From: CAZDSS01 sp964508185
Lineage (GTDB): Bacteria; Pseudomonadota; Alphaproteobacteria; Sphingomonadales; Govanellaceae
Direction of reading: 5' to 3'
DNA length: 23,755 nucleotides
NCBI GenBank assembly: GCA_964508185.1
Contig: CAZDSS010000033.1
Span: forward strand, 1 to 23,755
The notes beneath the pieces are model-generated. The model did no database searches. It saw nothing but the letters and a program-made list of their open reading frames with translations, and was not told where the DNA came from. The position numbers and the translations under genes are program-made. Shown piece by piece: positions 1 to 7,139 of the stretch. The stretch's first letter is position 1. Each line of letters starts with the position of its first letter.

Positions 1-395
1 CGCCCAGCCCCGGAACCGCGACGCCCCGCGGCGATGCCGCCGCCGGCGGCCCCGCGCCGGGTAAGGCCATCCCCGCCGGCGCGGCGCCGCGCCGGCCGGT
101 CGCCGCGGCGCTGAAGGGCGGCGGCGCAAGCGGGGCGATCCCGCGGGTCGTCGCCTCGGGCCGGGGCGCGGTCGCGGAGCAGATCCTGAACATCGCCTTC
201 GCCCAGGGCGTGCGCGTGCGCGAGGACGCGGACCTCGCCGCCGTCCTCGCCGCGGTCGAGGTCGATTGCGAGATCCCGCTGGAGGCGCTCGCCGCGGTGG
301 CCGAGATCCTGTCCTATGTCTACCGGGCCAACGCCGGCCCGGCGCCGCGCGTGCCCCCGCCCCCTTCCGAACCGCAGCCCGGGAAACAGCCATGA
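1..395 (+). CDS. FlhB C-terminal-domain-like protein (5' end outside window)
   Basis: The frame is open from base 3 to the TGA at 393-395, and no ATG, GTG or TTG occurs in frame before about 210, so the start lies upstream of the window. The C-terminal 70 residues carry the pattern of the FlhB/YscU cytoplasmic domain: PRVVASGRG near bases 138-165, then a helix reading AEQILNIAFAQGV, then EIPLEALAAVAEIL and YVYRAN. The autocleavage motif NPTH of true FlhB is missing, as in the small FlhB-like paralogues (FhlB/YlqH type) found next to fliK in many bacteria. FlhB itself switches the export apparatus from rod/hook to filament substrates; the role of the small paralogue is less clear. The visible N-terminal part is rich in Pro, Ala and Gly and looks disordered. 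The stop overlaps the next start (ATGA), implying one operon with fliO and fliP. Confidence 0.75.
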   Translation, partial: PSPGTATPRGDAAAGGPAPGKAIPAGAAPRRPVAAALKGGGASGAIPRVVASGRGAVAEQILNIAFAQGVRVREDADLAAVLAAVEVDCEIPLEALAAVAEILSYVYRANAGPAPRVPPPPSEPQPGKQP

Positions 396-712
396 CCGGA
401 ATCGCCGAGATCACGAAGGAGATCCGCCACGTCACGGCGCTGGTGGACGCCGCCCGCCGCCTCGTGGAAGAGGGACGGACGATCGAGCTCGGCCAGCTCG
501 AGGCGCGGATCGACGCCTGTTGCGCCGCGGTGCGCGACCTGCCGCGCGGCACGGAGACGGCGGAGATCCGGCCGGCCGTGACGGCGCTGCTCGACGAGGT
601 CGGGCGCCTAGAAGGGGCGATCCGCAAGGCCCAGGCGGAGATCGGCGAACGGCTCGGCCAGGCCGGGGCGCGGCGGCGCGCACTCACCGCCTATGGCGGC
701 GGCGGGCGGTAG
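392..712 (+). CDS. small helical protein of unknown function in the fliO-fliP operon
   Basis: This 106-residue protein starts MTGIAEITKE at an ATG that overlaps the previous stop, so translation is probably coupled. It has no signal peptide, membrane segment or cysteine-based metal site. Almost the whole chain is predicted amphipathic helix (VTALVDAARRLVEEG, then LEARIDACCAAVRDL, then VTALLDEVGRLEGAIRKAQ) and ends in a basic Gly/Arg tail. The size, helical make-up and position between an FlhB-like gene and fliO suggest a cytoplasmic flagellar chaperone or export accessory of FliT/FlgN style, but I see no diagnostic motif and do not recognise the family. It could also be a regulator or a coiled-coil scaffold. 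The gene itself is well supported by codon use and by tight packing with its neighbours. Confidence 0.7.
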   Translation: MTGIAEITKEIRHVTALVDAARRLVEEGRTIELGQLEARIDACCAAVRDLPRGTETAEIRPAVTALLDEVGRLEGAIRKAQAEIGERLGQAGARRRALTAYGGGGR

Positions 713-745
713 GCGCGGCCCGGGAACCGCGATCGGGACGGCGTC

Positions 746-1078
746 ATGGACACCGGTTTCTATCTCCGCTTCGTGCTGGCGCTCGCCTTCGTCCTCGGGC
801 TCATCGGGCTTCTCGCCTGGGCCGTCCGGCGGCTGGGCCTGGCCGGGCGGCTGGCGCCGACGGGCGGCCGGGAGCGGCGGCTGGAGATCGTCGAGGTGCG
901 GCCGCTGGACGGCAAGCGGCGCCTCGTCCTGCTGCGCCGCGATTCGGTGGAGCATCTGGTGCTCACCGGAGCGACCGGCGACCTGCTGATCGAGAGCGGC
1001 ATCCCCGCGCCCGAGCCGGTCCCTTCGGCCTGGCCGGGACCGGCGGGGCAGCCCGGGACGGGCGACCCCGCGGCATGA
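746..1078 (+). CDS. fliO: flagellar biosynthesis protein FliO
   Basis: The protein has 110 residues. It begins with one membrane segment (about residues 6-27, YLRFVLALAFVLGLIGLLAW) followed by a basic stop-transfer stretch. A small beta domain follows, with RRLEIVEVRPLDGKRRLVLLRR near residues 47-68 and HLVLTGATGDLLIE, the recognisable FliO/MopB signature. FliO is a membrane scaffold that helps FliP assemble into the FliPQR export gate and is not kept in the final gate. The gene lies 33 bp after the unknown helical gene, and its TGA overlaps the ATG of fliP (ATGA), the usual fliO-fliP pairing. The C-terminal Pro/Gly tail is low complexity. Confidence 0.9.
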   Translation: MDTGFYLRFVLALAFVLGLIGLLAWAVRRLGLAGRLAPTGGRERRLEIVEVRPLDGKRRLVLLRRDSVEHLVLTGATGDLLIESGIPAPEPVPSAWPGPAGQPGTGDPAA

Positions 1079-1863
1079 TCGCCCGGCGCTCTTCCCTCGC
1101 CTTCGCCCGCGCCCGGGCATCCTTCCTCCGCCTGCTGCCCGTCGCGCTTCTGCTGCTGCCCCTCCTGCTTCTGCTGAGCGGGGGGCCGGCGGCGGCGCAG
1201 ACGGTGACGATCGACTTCGACGGCGAGGGATCGACCACGGCGCGGATCGTCCAGCTCATCGCGCTGCTCACGGTGCTGAGCCTGGCGCCGGGCATCCTGG
1301 TGATGGTGACCTCCTTCACCCGGATCATCGTCGTGCTGTCGTTCCTGCGCAGCGCGCTGGGCATCCAGCAGACGCCGCCCAACATGGTGATGGTGAGCCT
1401 GGCGCTGTTCCTCACCGGCTACATCATGGCGCCGGTCCTCGAACGCTCCTACGAGGAGGGCATCGCGCCGCTGATGGCGGAGGAGATCGACCACATCGAG
1501 GCGTTCGACCGCACGGTCGCGCCGATCCACCGCTTCATGCTGAGCCAGGTGCGGGAGGAGGATCTGGGCCTGTTCCTGGACCTCGGCGAGGTCGAGGAGC
1601 TGGAGACGCCGGAGGCGACGCCGCTGCGCGTCCTGGTGCCGGCCTTCATGATCAGCGAGCTGCGCCGCGCCTTCGAGATCGGCTTCCTGCTGTTCGTGCC
1701 GTTCCTGGTGATCGACCTCGTGGTGGCGGCGATCCTCATGTCCATGGGCATGATGATGCTGCCGCCGGTGATGATCTCGCTGCCCTTCAAGCTCATCTTC
1801 TTCGTGCTTGTGGACGGCTGGCACCTGGTGGCGGGAAGCCTGGTGCGAAGCTTTACGGGTTAG
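1075..1863 (+). CDS. fliP: flagellar type III export gate protein FliP
   Basis: This 262-residue protein is a normal-length FliP, the main subunit (five copies) of the FliPQR gate in the inner membrane. It starts with a long, cleavable-looking signal peptide ending near PAAAQ (about residue 42), typical of FliP. Family blocks are plain to see: LAPGILVMVTSFTRIIVVLSFLR, ALGIQQTPPN, LALFLTGYIMAP, the periplasmic loop with MLSQVREEDL, LRVLVPAFMISELRRAFEIGF, and the final segments with MGMMMLPPVMISLPFKLIFF. The start is the ATG overlapping the fliO stop. The frame is also open far upstream, but that part is a shadow of the preceding genes. No fliQ or fliR follows: the last 11 bp overlap the convergent TerC gene, so the gate genes are split in this genome. 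Confidence 0.97.
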   Translation: MIARRSSLAFARARASFLRLLPVALLLLPLLLLLSGGPAAAQTVTIDFDGEGSTTARIVQLIALLTVLSLAPGILVMVTSFTRIIVVLSFLRSALGIQQTPPNMVMVSLALFLTGYIMAPVLERSYEEGIAPLMAEEIDHIEAFDRTVAPIHRFMLSQVREEDLGLFLDLGEVEELETPEATPLRVLVPAFMISELRRAFEIGFLLFVPFLVIDLVVAAILMSMGMMMLPPVMISLPFKLIFFVLVDGWHLVAGSLVRSFTG

Positions 1864-2632
1864 TATCCCCGCCCTCGCCTTCCGCCCTGGCCTGCAATCC
1901 GTTGCGTTCCGCCTCCCGCCGCTTCTGGCGGGCGGCGGCCAGGATGTTGAGGCTTTCGACCGAGAGCGAGAACACGATCGCCGCATAGAGATAGCCGCGC
2001 GGGATGTGGAAGTGGGAGGCGTCGGCCACCAGCGCGAAGCCCACCAGCAGCAGGAACGACAACGCCAGCATCTTCACCGTGGGGTGGCGGTGGATGAAGC
2101 CCGCGACCGGCTCCGCCGCCACCAGCATGACGATGATGGCGACGACGACCGCAGCCACCATGACCGGCAGGTCGTTCACCATGCCGACGGCGGTAATCAC
2201 CGAATCCAGCGAGAAAACGAGGTCGAGGACGGCGATCTGGATGATGGTCGCCATCATGCCCGCGGTCTTGCCGTTGGCGGCCATCTCCTCGTCCTTGCCT
2301 TCGACGGTCTGGTGGATTTCCACGGTGCCCTTGTAGATCAGGAAGGCGCCCCCAAGCCCCAGCACGATGTCCCGCCAGGACACGGCGAACTCGCCGAGAT
2401 AAAAGGCCGGATGGACGAGGCCGGCGATCCAGGTGAGTGTGAAGAGCAAGGCGACGCGCATGAACAGCGCAAGGAAGAGGCCGACCCGCCGCGCCGTCGG
2501 CTGCTTGTCCCGCGGCAGCCGCTGGGAGACGATGGACAGGAAGATCAGGTTGTCGATGCCGAGGACGATTTCGAGGATCGTCAGGGTGATGAAGCCTGTC
2601 CAGACCTCGGGGCTCGTCAGCAGTTCCAACAT
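1853..2632 (-). CDS. TerC/YgdQ-family integral membrane protein
   Basis: This 259-residue protein has about seven hydrophobic segments. It shows the TerC-family N terminus (PEVWTGFITLTILEIVLGIDNLIFLSIVS), with the family's acidic residues inside the membrane (E and D in LEIVLGIDN), and a second copy of that arrangement at VLDLVFSLDSVITAVGM. The middle has LGLGGAFLIYKGTVEIHQ, and the C terminus has HFHIPRGYLYAAIVFSLSVESLNI, all typical of the family. TerC proteins are linked to tellurite resistance, and relatives have been linked to manganese export; the substrate cannot be told from sequence. The cytoplasmic tail is basic. It is transcribed against fliP and overlaps it by 11 bp, and it appears monocistronic. 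It has no clear flagellar role. Confidence 0.9.
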   Translation of the reverse strand: MLELLTSPEVWTGFITLTILEIVLGIDNLIFLSIVSQRLPRDKQPTARRVGLFLALFMRVALLFTLTWIAGLVHPAFYLGEFAVSWRDIVLGLGGAFLIYKGTVEIHQTVEGKDEEMAANGKTAGMMATIIQIAVLDLVFSLDSVITAVGMVNDLPVMVAAVVVAIIVMLVAAEPVAGFIHRHPTVKMLALSFLLLVGFALVADASHFHIPRGYLYAAIVFSLSVESLNILAAARQKRREAERNGLQARAEGEGGDTNP

Positions 2633-2688
2633 AAGCGCTCGCCTTGACGGTAGGAATTCATGCGCGAAGCCATCTCCGCTCCGCCCGG

Positions 2689-2717
2689 TGATATCGGCAC
2701 AAGCCGCCCACCGTCAA
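2689..2717 (-). promoter_or_regulatory. possible sigma-70-type promoter for the TerC gene
   Basis: On the minus strand TTGACG (2712-2717) and ATATCA (2689-2694) are separated by 17 bp, about 57 bp upstream of the TerC start. The -35 box lies inside one arm of an 8-bp inverted repeat (TTGACGGT at 2644-2651, ACCGTCAA at 2710-2717). The -10 match is moderate. No known metal riboswitch is evident in the leader. Confidence 0.4.
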
Positions 2718-2739
2718 CAAGGAACGGACGGACGCCCCG

Positions 2740-5643
2740 TCAGGATCCCCGGAATTCCTGGCGATAGCTCGCCATGAAGCTTTCAAGCGTGTTGACGCTC
2801 GCTATGCTTTCGGTCAGGGCCTTGATCTCCCTGACGGAGGGCTCCTGCCTGGCGGTGATGACCTCGAAGGCCGAGGCGTAGGCGCCGTCCTGCATCAGGC
2901 GGCCGTAGCGGTCGCGCAGGATGGCGAGCCCTTCCCGGTTCTCGTCGAGCGACATGGCCACCGCAAGGCGCAGCACCTGGCGTCTTTCGTCGTTGGTGAG
3001 CGGCTTCGCTTCGTTCCAGCGCTCGCCCAGCAGGGTCTCGCCGTTCGCCACCACGTCCTTCCAGCGCGCCGCCGCCCAGTAGAGATCGGCGCGCAGGAGA
3101 TGGGCCGTCCGGCTCTGGTCCTGGGCGAGCATCACCTCCGCCTCCTCGAAGCGGCCGAGATCGATAAGGGCGCGGGCCTCGAGATGACGGCGGCGGGTCT
3201 CGATGTCGTCGGGGATGATGATCTGGCGGGTCGCGCGCATCACCGCCACCGCCTGCTCGGGCTTGCGGTCCATGAGATAGATCATGGCAAGCCGGGTCGC
3301 GACGGTCGCCCGCGCCACGCCCTCGAGCCGGTAGCGCACCTGATGCTCAAGCAGTTCGGCGGCGCGATCGAGAAGATCGACGGAGACCAGCCGGTCCGCG
3401 AGCCGCCGGATCATCAGGTCGCCGTCGGCGCCAAGCGGCGTCAGCTCGCGGAAATCGTAATAGAGCGACAGGGCCTGGAGCGGCGGCAGGGCGTCGGCCT
3501 TGCCGGCAAGGAACAGCTCCCGGAAGGCCTGCCCCATGAGCTCGGTGATCGCCCGGGTGCGGGCCGAGTTCTCGAAATGGGTGACCGCCTGCTGCAGGGT
3601 GAGAAGCCCCGTGCGGTAGTCCTCGACCTCCATATGGAGGCGGCCGAGCCGCTCCAGAAGATCAAGCTCGAATTCATCGCCCCGCCAGGCATGGCGCAGG
3701 CCTTCGAGCTGCTCGATGGCGTCACGGGGCGCGATCGCCTGCTCGGCGAGATCGAGCTCAACCCGGGCGAGGCGCGCGCGGGCGGCGTTGCGCCGGTCGC
3801 CGGACGCGATCACGCGGGCGAACACGTCCCGCGCCGCCGCATTGTCCCCCGCTTGCACCAACGCCCGGCCGCGAAGGAAATCCGCTTCCGCCGCAAGAGC
3901 CGGCGGCAGGTTGTATTCGGCAAGCTGGGACAGCTCGTCGTTGAGAATCTCCCGCTGATCGAGGGCGGCGGCGGCGCGCGCCGCGGCGAGCTTGAAGCGC
4001 GCCCGTTCCACCTCGTCATGATCCGCAAGCACGTCGCGGCCGCGCAGGTAGTGGGCGAGCGCCTCCTCGTGCGCGCCGAGCCCTTCGGCGGCCATGGCCC
4101 GCCAGAGATAGATCTCGACCTCGCTCACCAGACCCTTGTGGGACAGATCCCCCTCGGCCTCCGCATGGCGGCCCATCTGGACATGGGCGATGCCGCGGAT
4201 CGCGCGGAATTCGGCGCTCTCGAGCAGGCTCGGATCGCTTTCCGCCATCAGGGCGAGAATGCCGAGGGTGCGGTCGGGAAAGCCGTGGGCGAGATAGAAG
4301 CGGGCAAGCTCCCAGCGCGCGCTGTTGCGCTCGTCCGGCTTGGCGAGCGAAAGCTGGCGCAGGAGCTGGTCGCGCTGGCGGGCGAAATCCTCCCGTCCCC
4401 CGCGCGCCCAGCTTGCGAAATCGATCATGCGCTGGGGCCGCCGCACCACATGGGCGCCGTCGGCGGACGGCACCGCCCCCGCCGTCGCGTCCGCCGTGAG
4501 CGCAAGACCGCCGGCCGCCGCCAGGGCGACGCCGTTGCGATAGCGCGCGACCTCGACCCCGTCCGCATGGAATTCGACGGCCACGCCCTGCGCCGTCTGC
4601 ATCAGGCCGAATTCGGCGAAGCGGCGATCCTCGATGACGCCGCGGCCGGGCGGCAGGACCGGCACCACCGCGATCTCGTCGCCGACCGCAGGATCGCGGA
4701 GATCGATGCGGCTGCCGACGTCGGACACGGGCAGGAAGATGTGGGGCTTGCCGCCCTCCCCCTTCACCTGGGTGACGACGATGGGGATCTGCGGCGCCGT
4801 GCGATTGTCCTTGAGCTCGACGAGCCAGGTGCCGTCGCGGCGATGCACCACCGCGTGCTGCCCCGGCGCGATGCCGTAGCGCAGCACGGTCGCGTGGGGA
4901 TGGGGCACCTGTTCCACCGTCTTGATGCGGTCGCCGAGCACGCCCGCAAGCGCGCCGTGATCCACCGGCCGCGCCTTCTCGATCACGACCCAGAGATGCC
5001 CGGCGCGGATGAAGGCGGCTGCGGGCAGGGCTTCGGCCATGGGATAGCTGAGGCGAAGGCCGTTGAAGATGGGCTCGTACTGCACCACCACCGGAAGCCC
5101 CTGCCCTCTGGGCGCCCCAAGCTCGGCGCGGGACGGCGTCCTTGGCGCGGGTTTGGGCTCAGGTTTCGCGGCAGGCTGCTCGGGCGCGGGATCGGGCTTC
5201 GGCTTCGCGTCCGTCCCTGGCGCCGCGGGCAGCGTCTTTTGCGCAGGCGCGCCGCCCGCATCCATGACGTCCACCACCACCTTGGTGCCTTCGCGGAAAT
5301 GGCGCAGTTCGCCGGGCCCCGCCACGGTGAAGGACAGGATCAGGCGGCCATCCGCCACTTCCTGCCGGAATGCCTTGATGCGGCTCAGGGAGCTTCGCGT
5401 GACGGCGGCGAGATCGAGCTCCGCCGCGTCCTCCGCCCGGTCGGTGAAGGTGACGGTGACCCGGTCGCCGTCGCGGGCGAGCGAATAGTCCACCGGGCGG
5501 CTCCAGTCCACCACCAGGCGGCTGAAGGTGGGATGCTCGCCGCCGCGGATGGTCGCGGCTTGGGCCTGCGTCATGAAGCCGCAAAGAAGCGCGGCAGAGA
5601 GCGCAAGGGCGAGCGCGCGCAACATGGCCGATCCCCGCATCAT
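2740..5643 (-). CDS. large periplasmic protein: AMIN-like beta domains plus TPR solenoid
   Basis: This 967-residue protein has a signal peptide (LRALALALSAALLCGFMTQAQA, cleavage near residue 29). Residues about 30-130 look like an AMIN-type beta domain (TIRGGEHPTFSRLVVDWSRP, then VTVTFTDRAE, then FREGTKVVVDVMD). A Pro/Ala/Lys linker (about 135-175) and a second beta-rich region to about residue 400 follow. From about 410 the chain is all helical, with TPR-like units such as FLRGRALVQAGDNAAARDVF, LERLGRLHMEVEDYRTGLLTLQQAV and ARALIDLGRFEEAEVMLAQ. It probably sits in the periplasm, with AMIN-like domains offering a peptidoglycan or envelope contact. It is last in the unit with cheZ and two MotB-like genes, overlapping the second at ATGA; the start at 5643 is chosen for that overlap. 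I suggest a motor or stator scaffold comparable in design to PflA of epsilonproteobacteria. That function is inferred; the domain layout is seen. Confidence 0.8.
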   Translation of the reverse strand: MMRGSAMLRALALALSAALLCGFMTQAQAATIRGGEHPTFSRLVVDWSRPVDYSLARDGDRVTVTFTDRAEDAAELDLAAVTRSSLSRIKAFRQEVADGRLILSFTVAGPGELRHFREGTKVVVDVMDAGGAPAQKTLPAAPGTDAKPKPDPAPEQPAAKPEPKPAPRTPSRAELGAPRGQGLPVVVQYEPIFNGLRLSYPMAEALPAAAFIRAGHLWVVIEKARPVDHGALAGVLGDRIKTVEQVPHPHATVLRYGIAPGQHAVVHRRDGTWLVELKDNRTAPQIPIVVTQVKGEGGKPHIFLPVSDVGSRIDLRDPAVGDEIAVVPVLPPGRGVIEDRRFAEFGLMQTAQGVAVEFHADGVEVARYRNGVALAAAGGLALTADATAGAVPSADGAHVVRRPQRMIDFASWARGGREDFARQRDQLLRQLSLAKPDERNSARWELARFYLAHGFPDRTLGILALMAESDPSLLESAEFRAIRGIAHVQMGRHAEAEGDLSHKGLVSEVEIYLWRAMAAEGLGAHEEALAHYLRGRDVLADHDEVERARFKLAAARAAAALDQREILNDELSQLAEYNLPPALAAEADFLRGRALVQAGDNAAARDVFARVIASGDRRNAARARLARVELDLAEQAIAPRDAIEQLEGLRHAWRGDEFELDLLERLGRLHMEVEDYRTGLLTLQQAVTHFENSARTRAITELMGQAFRELFLAGKADALPPLQALSLYYDFRELTPLGADGDLMIRRLADRLVSVDLLDRAAELLEHQVRYRLEGVARATVATRLAMIYLMDRKPEQAVAVMRATRQIIIPDDIETRRRHLEARALIDLGRFEEAEVMLAQDQSRTAHLLRADLYWAAARWKDVVANGETLLGERWNEAKPLTNDERRQVLRLAVAMSLDENREGLAILRDRYGRLMQDGAYASAFEVITARQEPSVREIKALTESIASVNTLESFMASYRQEFRGS

Positions 5644-6407
5644 GGCGCGCCCACCCGTTCATATTCGCGGACCACGAGCTCGATCCGCCGCGCGAGGCGC
5701 GATTGCAGGGCTTGCGGCAGGTCCGCCGCGAGATTGTCGAAGGGCGGCGCGCCGTGGCCGAAGATCTCGATGGGGCGGCCGTAGCCGTTGCGCTCCAGCG
5801 TGCGGGCGACGGCGACGGCGCGGCGGAGCGACAGGCCCCAGTGGGCCCCGCCCGCGGCCTCGGCCGCCACGGGATCCGTATAGGCGATGACGGCCACGCG
5901 ATTGTCGAGGTCACGGAGCAGCCCGGCAAGGCGCGCCACCGCCTGGAAGGCGGCGGGGTCCATCAGCCGGTCGCCGTTCTCGCGAAAGAGGAGATCCGCG
6001 GGAACCGCGATCGCAAGCCGGTCGCCGAGATTGCGCACCGTGCTGTCGCCGAGCACCGGGTCGGAGGCGAGCTTTTCCGTGAACAGGGTCTCGAGCCAGG
6101 CGATGCGGCGGCCTTCGACCATGGGGGCCTTGAGGCGGGCATCGGCCGCCGATCCCTTGTCGCGCATGGCGGCGGCGGCCGGATTGAGCCGGTCGCTCAG
6201 GGACGTCACCAGCTTTTCCCATTCGGACGACCGGACCGCATTGGCCGCGAACATCATCACGAAGAAGACGAGGATGAGGGACAGAAGGTCCGCAAACGTC
6301 ACGAGCCAGGTCGCGGGCTGCGCAGCATAGGGCGCGGGCAACGGCAGAAGCTCCGCCCGCGGTGCGGACGGGGTGCGGAGCTCGATGGGCGGAAGCTCGT
6401 CGGTCAT
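5640..6407 (-). CDS. MotB-like stator protein with OmpA-type C-terminal domain
   Basis: The protein has 255 residues from MTDELPPIEL. One membrane segment (about residues 30-53) reads WLVTFADLLSLILVFFVMMF; its Asp in TFADL aligns with the proton-channel Asp of MotB. The C-terminal half is OmpA/MotB-like, with LLFRENGDRLMDPAAF, VAVIAYTDP, SLRRAVAVARTLERNGY and a final ARRIELVV resembling the family's NRRVE. That domain normally binds peptidoglycan to anchor the stator. The start is the ATG at 6407, 4 bp after the previous gene; the frame stays open upstream, but that part overlaps the previous gene and does not look like protein of this family. No MotA partner is in the window, so it either works with a MotA coded elsewhere or is a stator-like accessory. 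It could be called MotB, but the domain is somewhat diverged. Confidence 0.85.
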   Translation of the reverse strand: MTDELPPIELRTPSAPRAELLPLPAPYAAQPATWLVTFADLLSLILVFFVMMFAANAVRSSEWEKLVTSLSDRLNPAAAAMRDKGSAADARLKAPMVEGRRIAWLETLFTEKLASDPVLGDSTVRNLGDRLAIAVPADLLFRENGDRLMDPAAFQAVARLAGLLRDLDNRVAVIAYTDPVAAEAAGGAHWGLSLRRAVAVARTLERNGYGRPIEIFGHGAPPFDNLAADLPQALQSRLARRIELVVREYERVGAP

Positions 6408-6411
6408 CCCG

Positions 6412-7125
6412 TCACTCCGCCTCGCGATCCACGGGGCGGCTGCCGAAGGTGAGCCACAGAAGGTCCCGGTCGTCGGCCATGACGCCGGTGGTGATGGCGT
6501 TCCCCGGCACCCCCCGGACTTCGAGCGCCCGGGCCAGGGCGGCGGCGCGCGCGAGATGGCTGTTGCGCGCCGCATCGTCCGCATCGGCGCCATGAAGCAG
6601 CGCGGGCGGCACGGCGACGAGAATCTCGATCGCCCGCCGCTCCCCCGCATGACCCCGGATGAGCGTCGCCGCCAGATCGTCGAGCATCCGCGCGCGGTCG
6701 GCGCGGATCTCGTCATCCGTCCCGGCGAAGAAGGAAGCAGCGGGCAATTCGGCGCGGATGAGGCCGCGGCCCGGCCAGCCGAACTGGCCCGGAAATTCGG
6801 TCATGGCGGCGAAGATCCCTGCGAGCGCCTCATGAAATTCCGCCATATGGGCGTCCAGCTGCCGGCCCGCCAGAAGGTCGAGGTCCTCCGCCCTCGGCAG
6901 GGGGCGGCGGAAGGCGTTCTGCACGCTTTCGATCACCGCGCCGCGTCGCGTCACCTCCTGGTTGGAGAGCGCGTTCAGCACCATGAAGAAGGCGATGAGG
7001 ATGAGGAACAGGGAAATATGAAGCTGCAGGCTCGACTGGCCGCCGGCCGTCGCGCCGCGCTCCGTGCAGGAAAGCTCTGCGAGCGGGTTCTGCTCCCCCG
7101 CGCTCCTGTCGCCGTTCGCGTCCAT
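6412..7125 (-). CDS. MotB-like membrane protein without channel Asp, degenerate OmpA domain
   Basis: The protein has 237 residues from the ATG at 7125. A TTG at 7143 in the same frame overlaps the cheZ stop and would add six residues. One membrane segment (about residues 34-53, LQLHISLFLILIAFFMVLNA) sits where MotB has its helix, but the Asp is absent. The periplasmic part keeps the outline of an OmpA-like fold: an N-terminal ENAFRRP-like linker, GLIRAELPAASFFAG, and late HLARAAALARALEVRGV, which resembles the SxxRAxAVxxxLxxxGV helix of OmpA domains. The peptidoglycan-binding NxxxD pattern is poor. It is sandwiched between cheZ and the MotB-like gene with 4 bp on the latter side. I infer a heteromeric partner of the next protein, not a working proton channel. 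Homology to MotB rests mainly on layout and order. Confidence 0.7.
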   Translation of the reverse strand: MDANGDRSAGEQNPLAELSCTERGATAGGQSSLQLHISLFLILIAFFMVLNALSNQEVTRRGAVIESVQNAFRRPLPRAEDLDLLAGRQLDAHMAEFHEALAGIFAAMTEFPGQFGWPGRGLIRAELPAASFFAGTDDEIRADRARMLDDLAATLIRGHAGERRAIEILVAVPPALLHGADADDAARNSHLARAAALARALEVRGVPGNAITTGVMADDRDLLWLTFGSRPVDREAE

Positions 7126-7139
7126 GCCGCCCGCGAACC

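Noticed and set aside
2633..2739. Manganese (yybP-ykoY) riboswitch ahead of the TerC gene
   Set aside because: Such riboswitches precede some TerC relatives, but I do not see the conserved loop sequences here and the leader is short.
3100..5784. Long open frame on the plus strand across the TPR gene
   Set aside because: It is the opposite-strand shadow of a GC-rich gene; its translation is low complexity, rich in Arg, His and Gly, with no family motif, and the minus-strand protein has a signal peptide and TPR units.
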